Positions 4,847 to 5,106 of a stretch of DNA of 5,106 nt are shown here, piece after piece (within the stretch, counting starts at the first letter, position 1; each line of letters begins with the position of its first letter). The stretch covers positions 1-5,106 of the forward strand of contig JBHIBA010000329.1 in the NCBI GenBank assembly GCA_046758845.1. Reading direction: 5' to 3'. The DNA comes from JBHIBA01 sp046758845. Lineage in GTDB: Bacteria > UBA8248 > JACPRG01 > G963555815. Under the pieces are notes generated by a model. The model searched no databases, was not told where the DNA came from, and was given only the letters and a program-made list of their open reading frames with translations. Position numbers and translations under genes: made by a program.

Positions 4847-5106
4847 TCACACACCTCTCCTTGCTCCCCAGAGCAGAATGTGAAGGCGGGTGGAGAAGCG
4901 GAAGCCGCGCTCCAGGCACAGGGGGACGAGCCAGGCGGATTTCTGCGCCACCTCGCGGGCGGTGAGCGCCTCGGGCATGAGGAAGATGCGCGGGGGAGGG
5001 AAGCCTCCGATCCCGCATCGCTCCAAGAGCGGAGGGATCTCGTCCACCTCCTCCGGCCGGGAGATGACGAACTTCAGGTAGGCCTCCCGCGCCCTCTCGA
5101 GCCAGG
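4847..5106 (-). CDS. queE: 7-carboxy-7-deazaguanine synthase QueE, C-terminal part (partial)
   Basis: The last 85 codons of a gene entering from the right edge, ending at TGA 4849-4847. The visible C-terminus (KFVISRPEEVDEIPPLLERC, then PPPRIFLMPEALTAREVAQ, then WLVPLCLERGFRFSTRLHIL followed by LWGARRGV) matches the end of QueE. QueE is the radical SAM enzyme that converts 6-carboxy-tetrahydropterin to 7-carboxy-7-deazaguanine in queuosine/preQ0 synthesis. The LMPE motif and the R-LH-LLWG-RRGV ending are characteristic. The CX3CX2C-type cluster motif lies outside the window. No terminator with a U-tract is visible after the stop, and the tRNA fragment begins 44 nt further on. It is probably the conserved chromosomal flank of the mercury region rather than part of it. 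Confidence 0.82.
   Translation of the reverse strand, partial: WLERAREAYLKFVISRPEEVDEIPPLLERCGIGGFPPPRIFLMPEALTAREVAQKSAWLVPLCLERGFRFSTRLHILLWGARRGV

Noticed and set aside
4423..4854. A 143-codon minus-strand ORF between queE and merB
   Set aside because: It runs through the tRNA 3' end (the translated G-F-E-P-G pattern is a well-known tRNA artefact), ends inside the merB ribosome-binding site and matches no family I recognise.

Overview
The window is GC-rich bacterial DNA in which every convincing gene lies on the minus strand. Its centre is a compact four-gene cassette for organomercury and thiol-metal detoxification. In transcription order (right to left) it reads: an organomercurial lyase (merB, 4426-3641), a small Cys-rich [2Fe-2S]/zinc protein of the CopZ N-terminal-domain type (3441-2992), a cytoplasmic DsbA/FrnE-family thioredoxin-fold oxidoreductase (2981-2349), and a mercuric-reductase-like FAD/NAD(P) disulfide oxidoreductase (2312-774). 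The gene-to-gene gaps are 199, 10 and 36 nt. No merR, merT, merP or merC is visible.

The main result is that the DsbA-family gene is a probable selenoprotein. Its reading frame is interrupted by one in-frame TGA (2930-2928). That TGA falls exactly on the first residue of the active-site CxxC, giving U18-P-F-C21. A perfect 6-bp hairpin with a GTG loop begins 15 nt after the TGA, which fits the published bacterial SECIS rules for spacing and loop G. A conventional ORF caller would start the gene at GTG 2906 and lose the active site.

The right edge carries the C-terminal 85 codons of queE (7-carboxy-7-deazaguanine synthase), a housekeeping queuosine gene. Between queE and the mer cassette, on the plus strand, is a 28-nt match to the 3' end of a tRNA (T arm, acceptor 3' strand, U73, CCA), most like tRNA-Cys. 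No 5' half is present. Its orientation is that expected of the attR scar of an element integrated into a tRNA gene, with queE on the chromosomal side and the mer cassette on the element side. This part is inference.

The left edge holds the start of a secreted or membrane-anchored protein (141-1) with a signal-peptide-like N-terminus. It is preceded by a long leader, a leader hairpin and a strong sigma70-type promoter (352-323). The roughly 420 bp between that promoter and the mercuric-reductase-like stop codon contain no gene I can support.

Taken together, MerB would cleave the C-Hg bond and release Hg(II), and the flavoprotein would be the candidate reductase. The selenothiol oxidoreductase and the [2Fe-2S] protein could handle metal-thiolate adducts or electron transfer. 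The organism must decode UGA as selenocysteine. High GC, selenocysteine use and this gene complement would suit a deltaproteobacterial, Rokubacteria or NC10-like lineage, but taxonomy cannot be fixed from this sequence.
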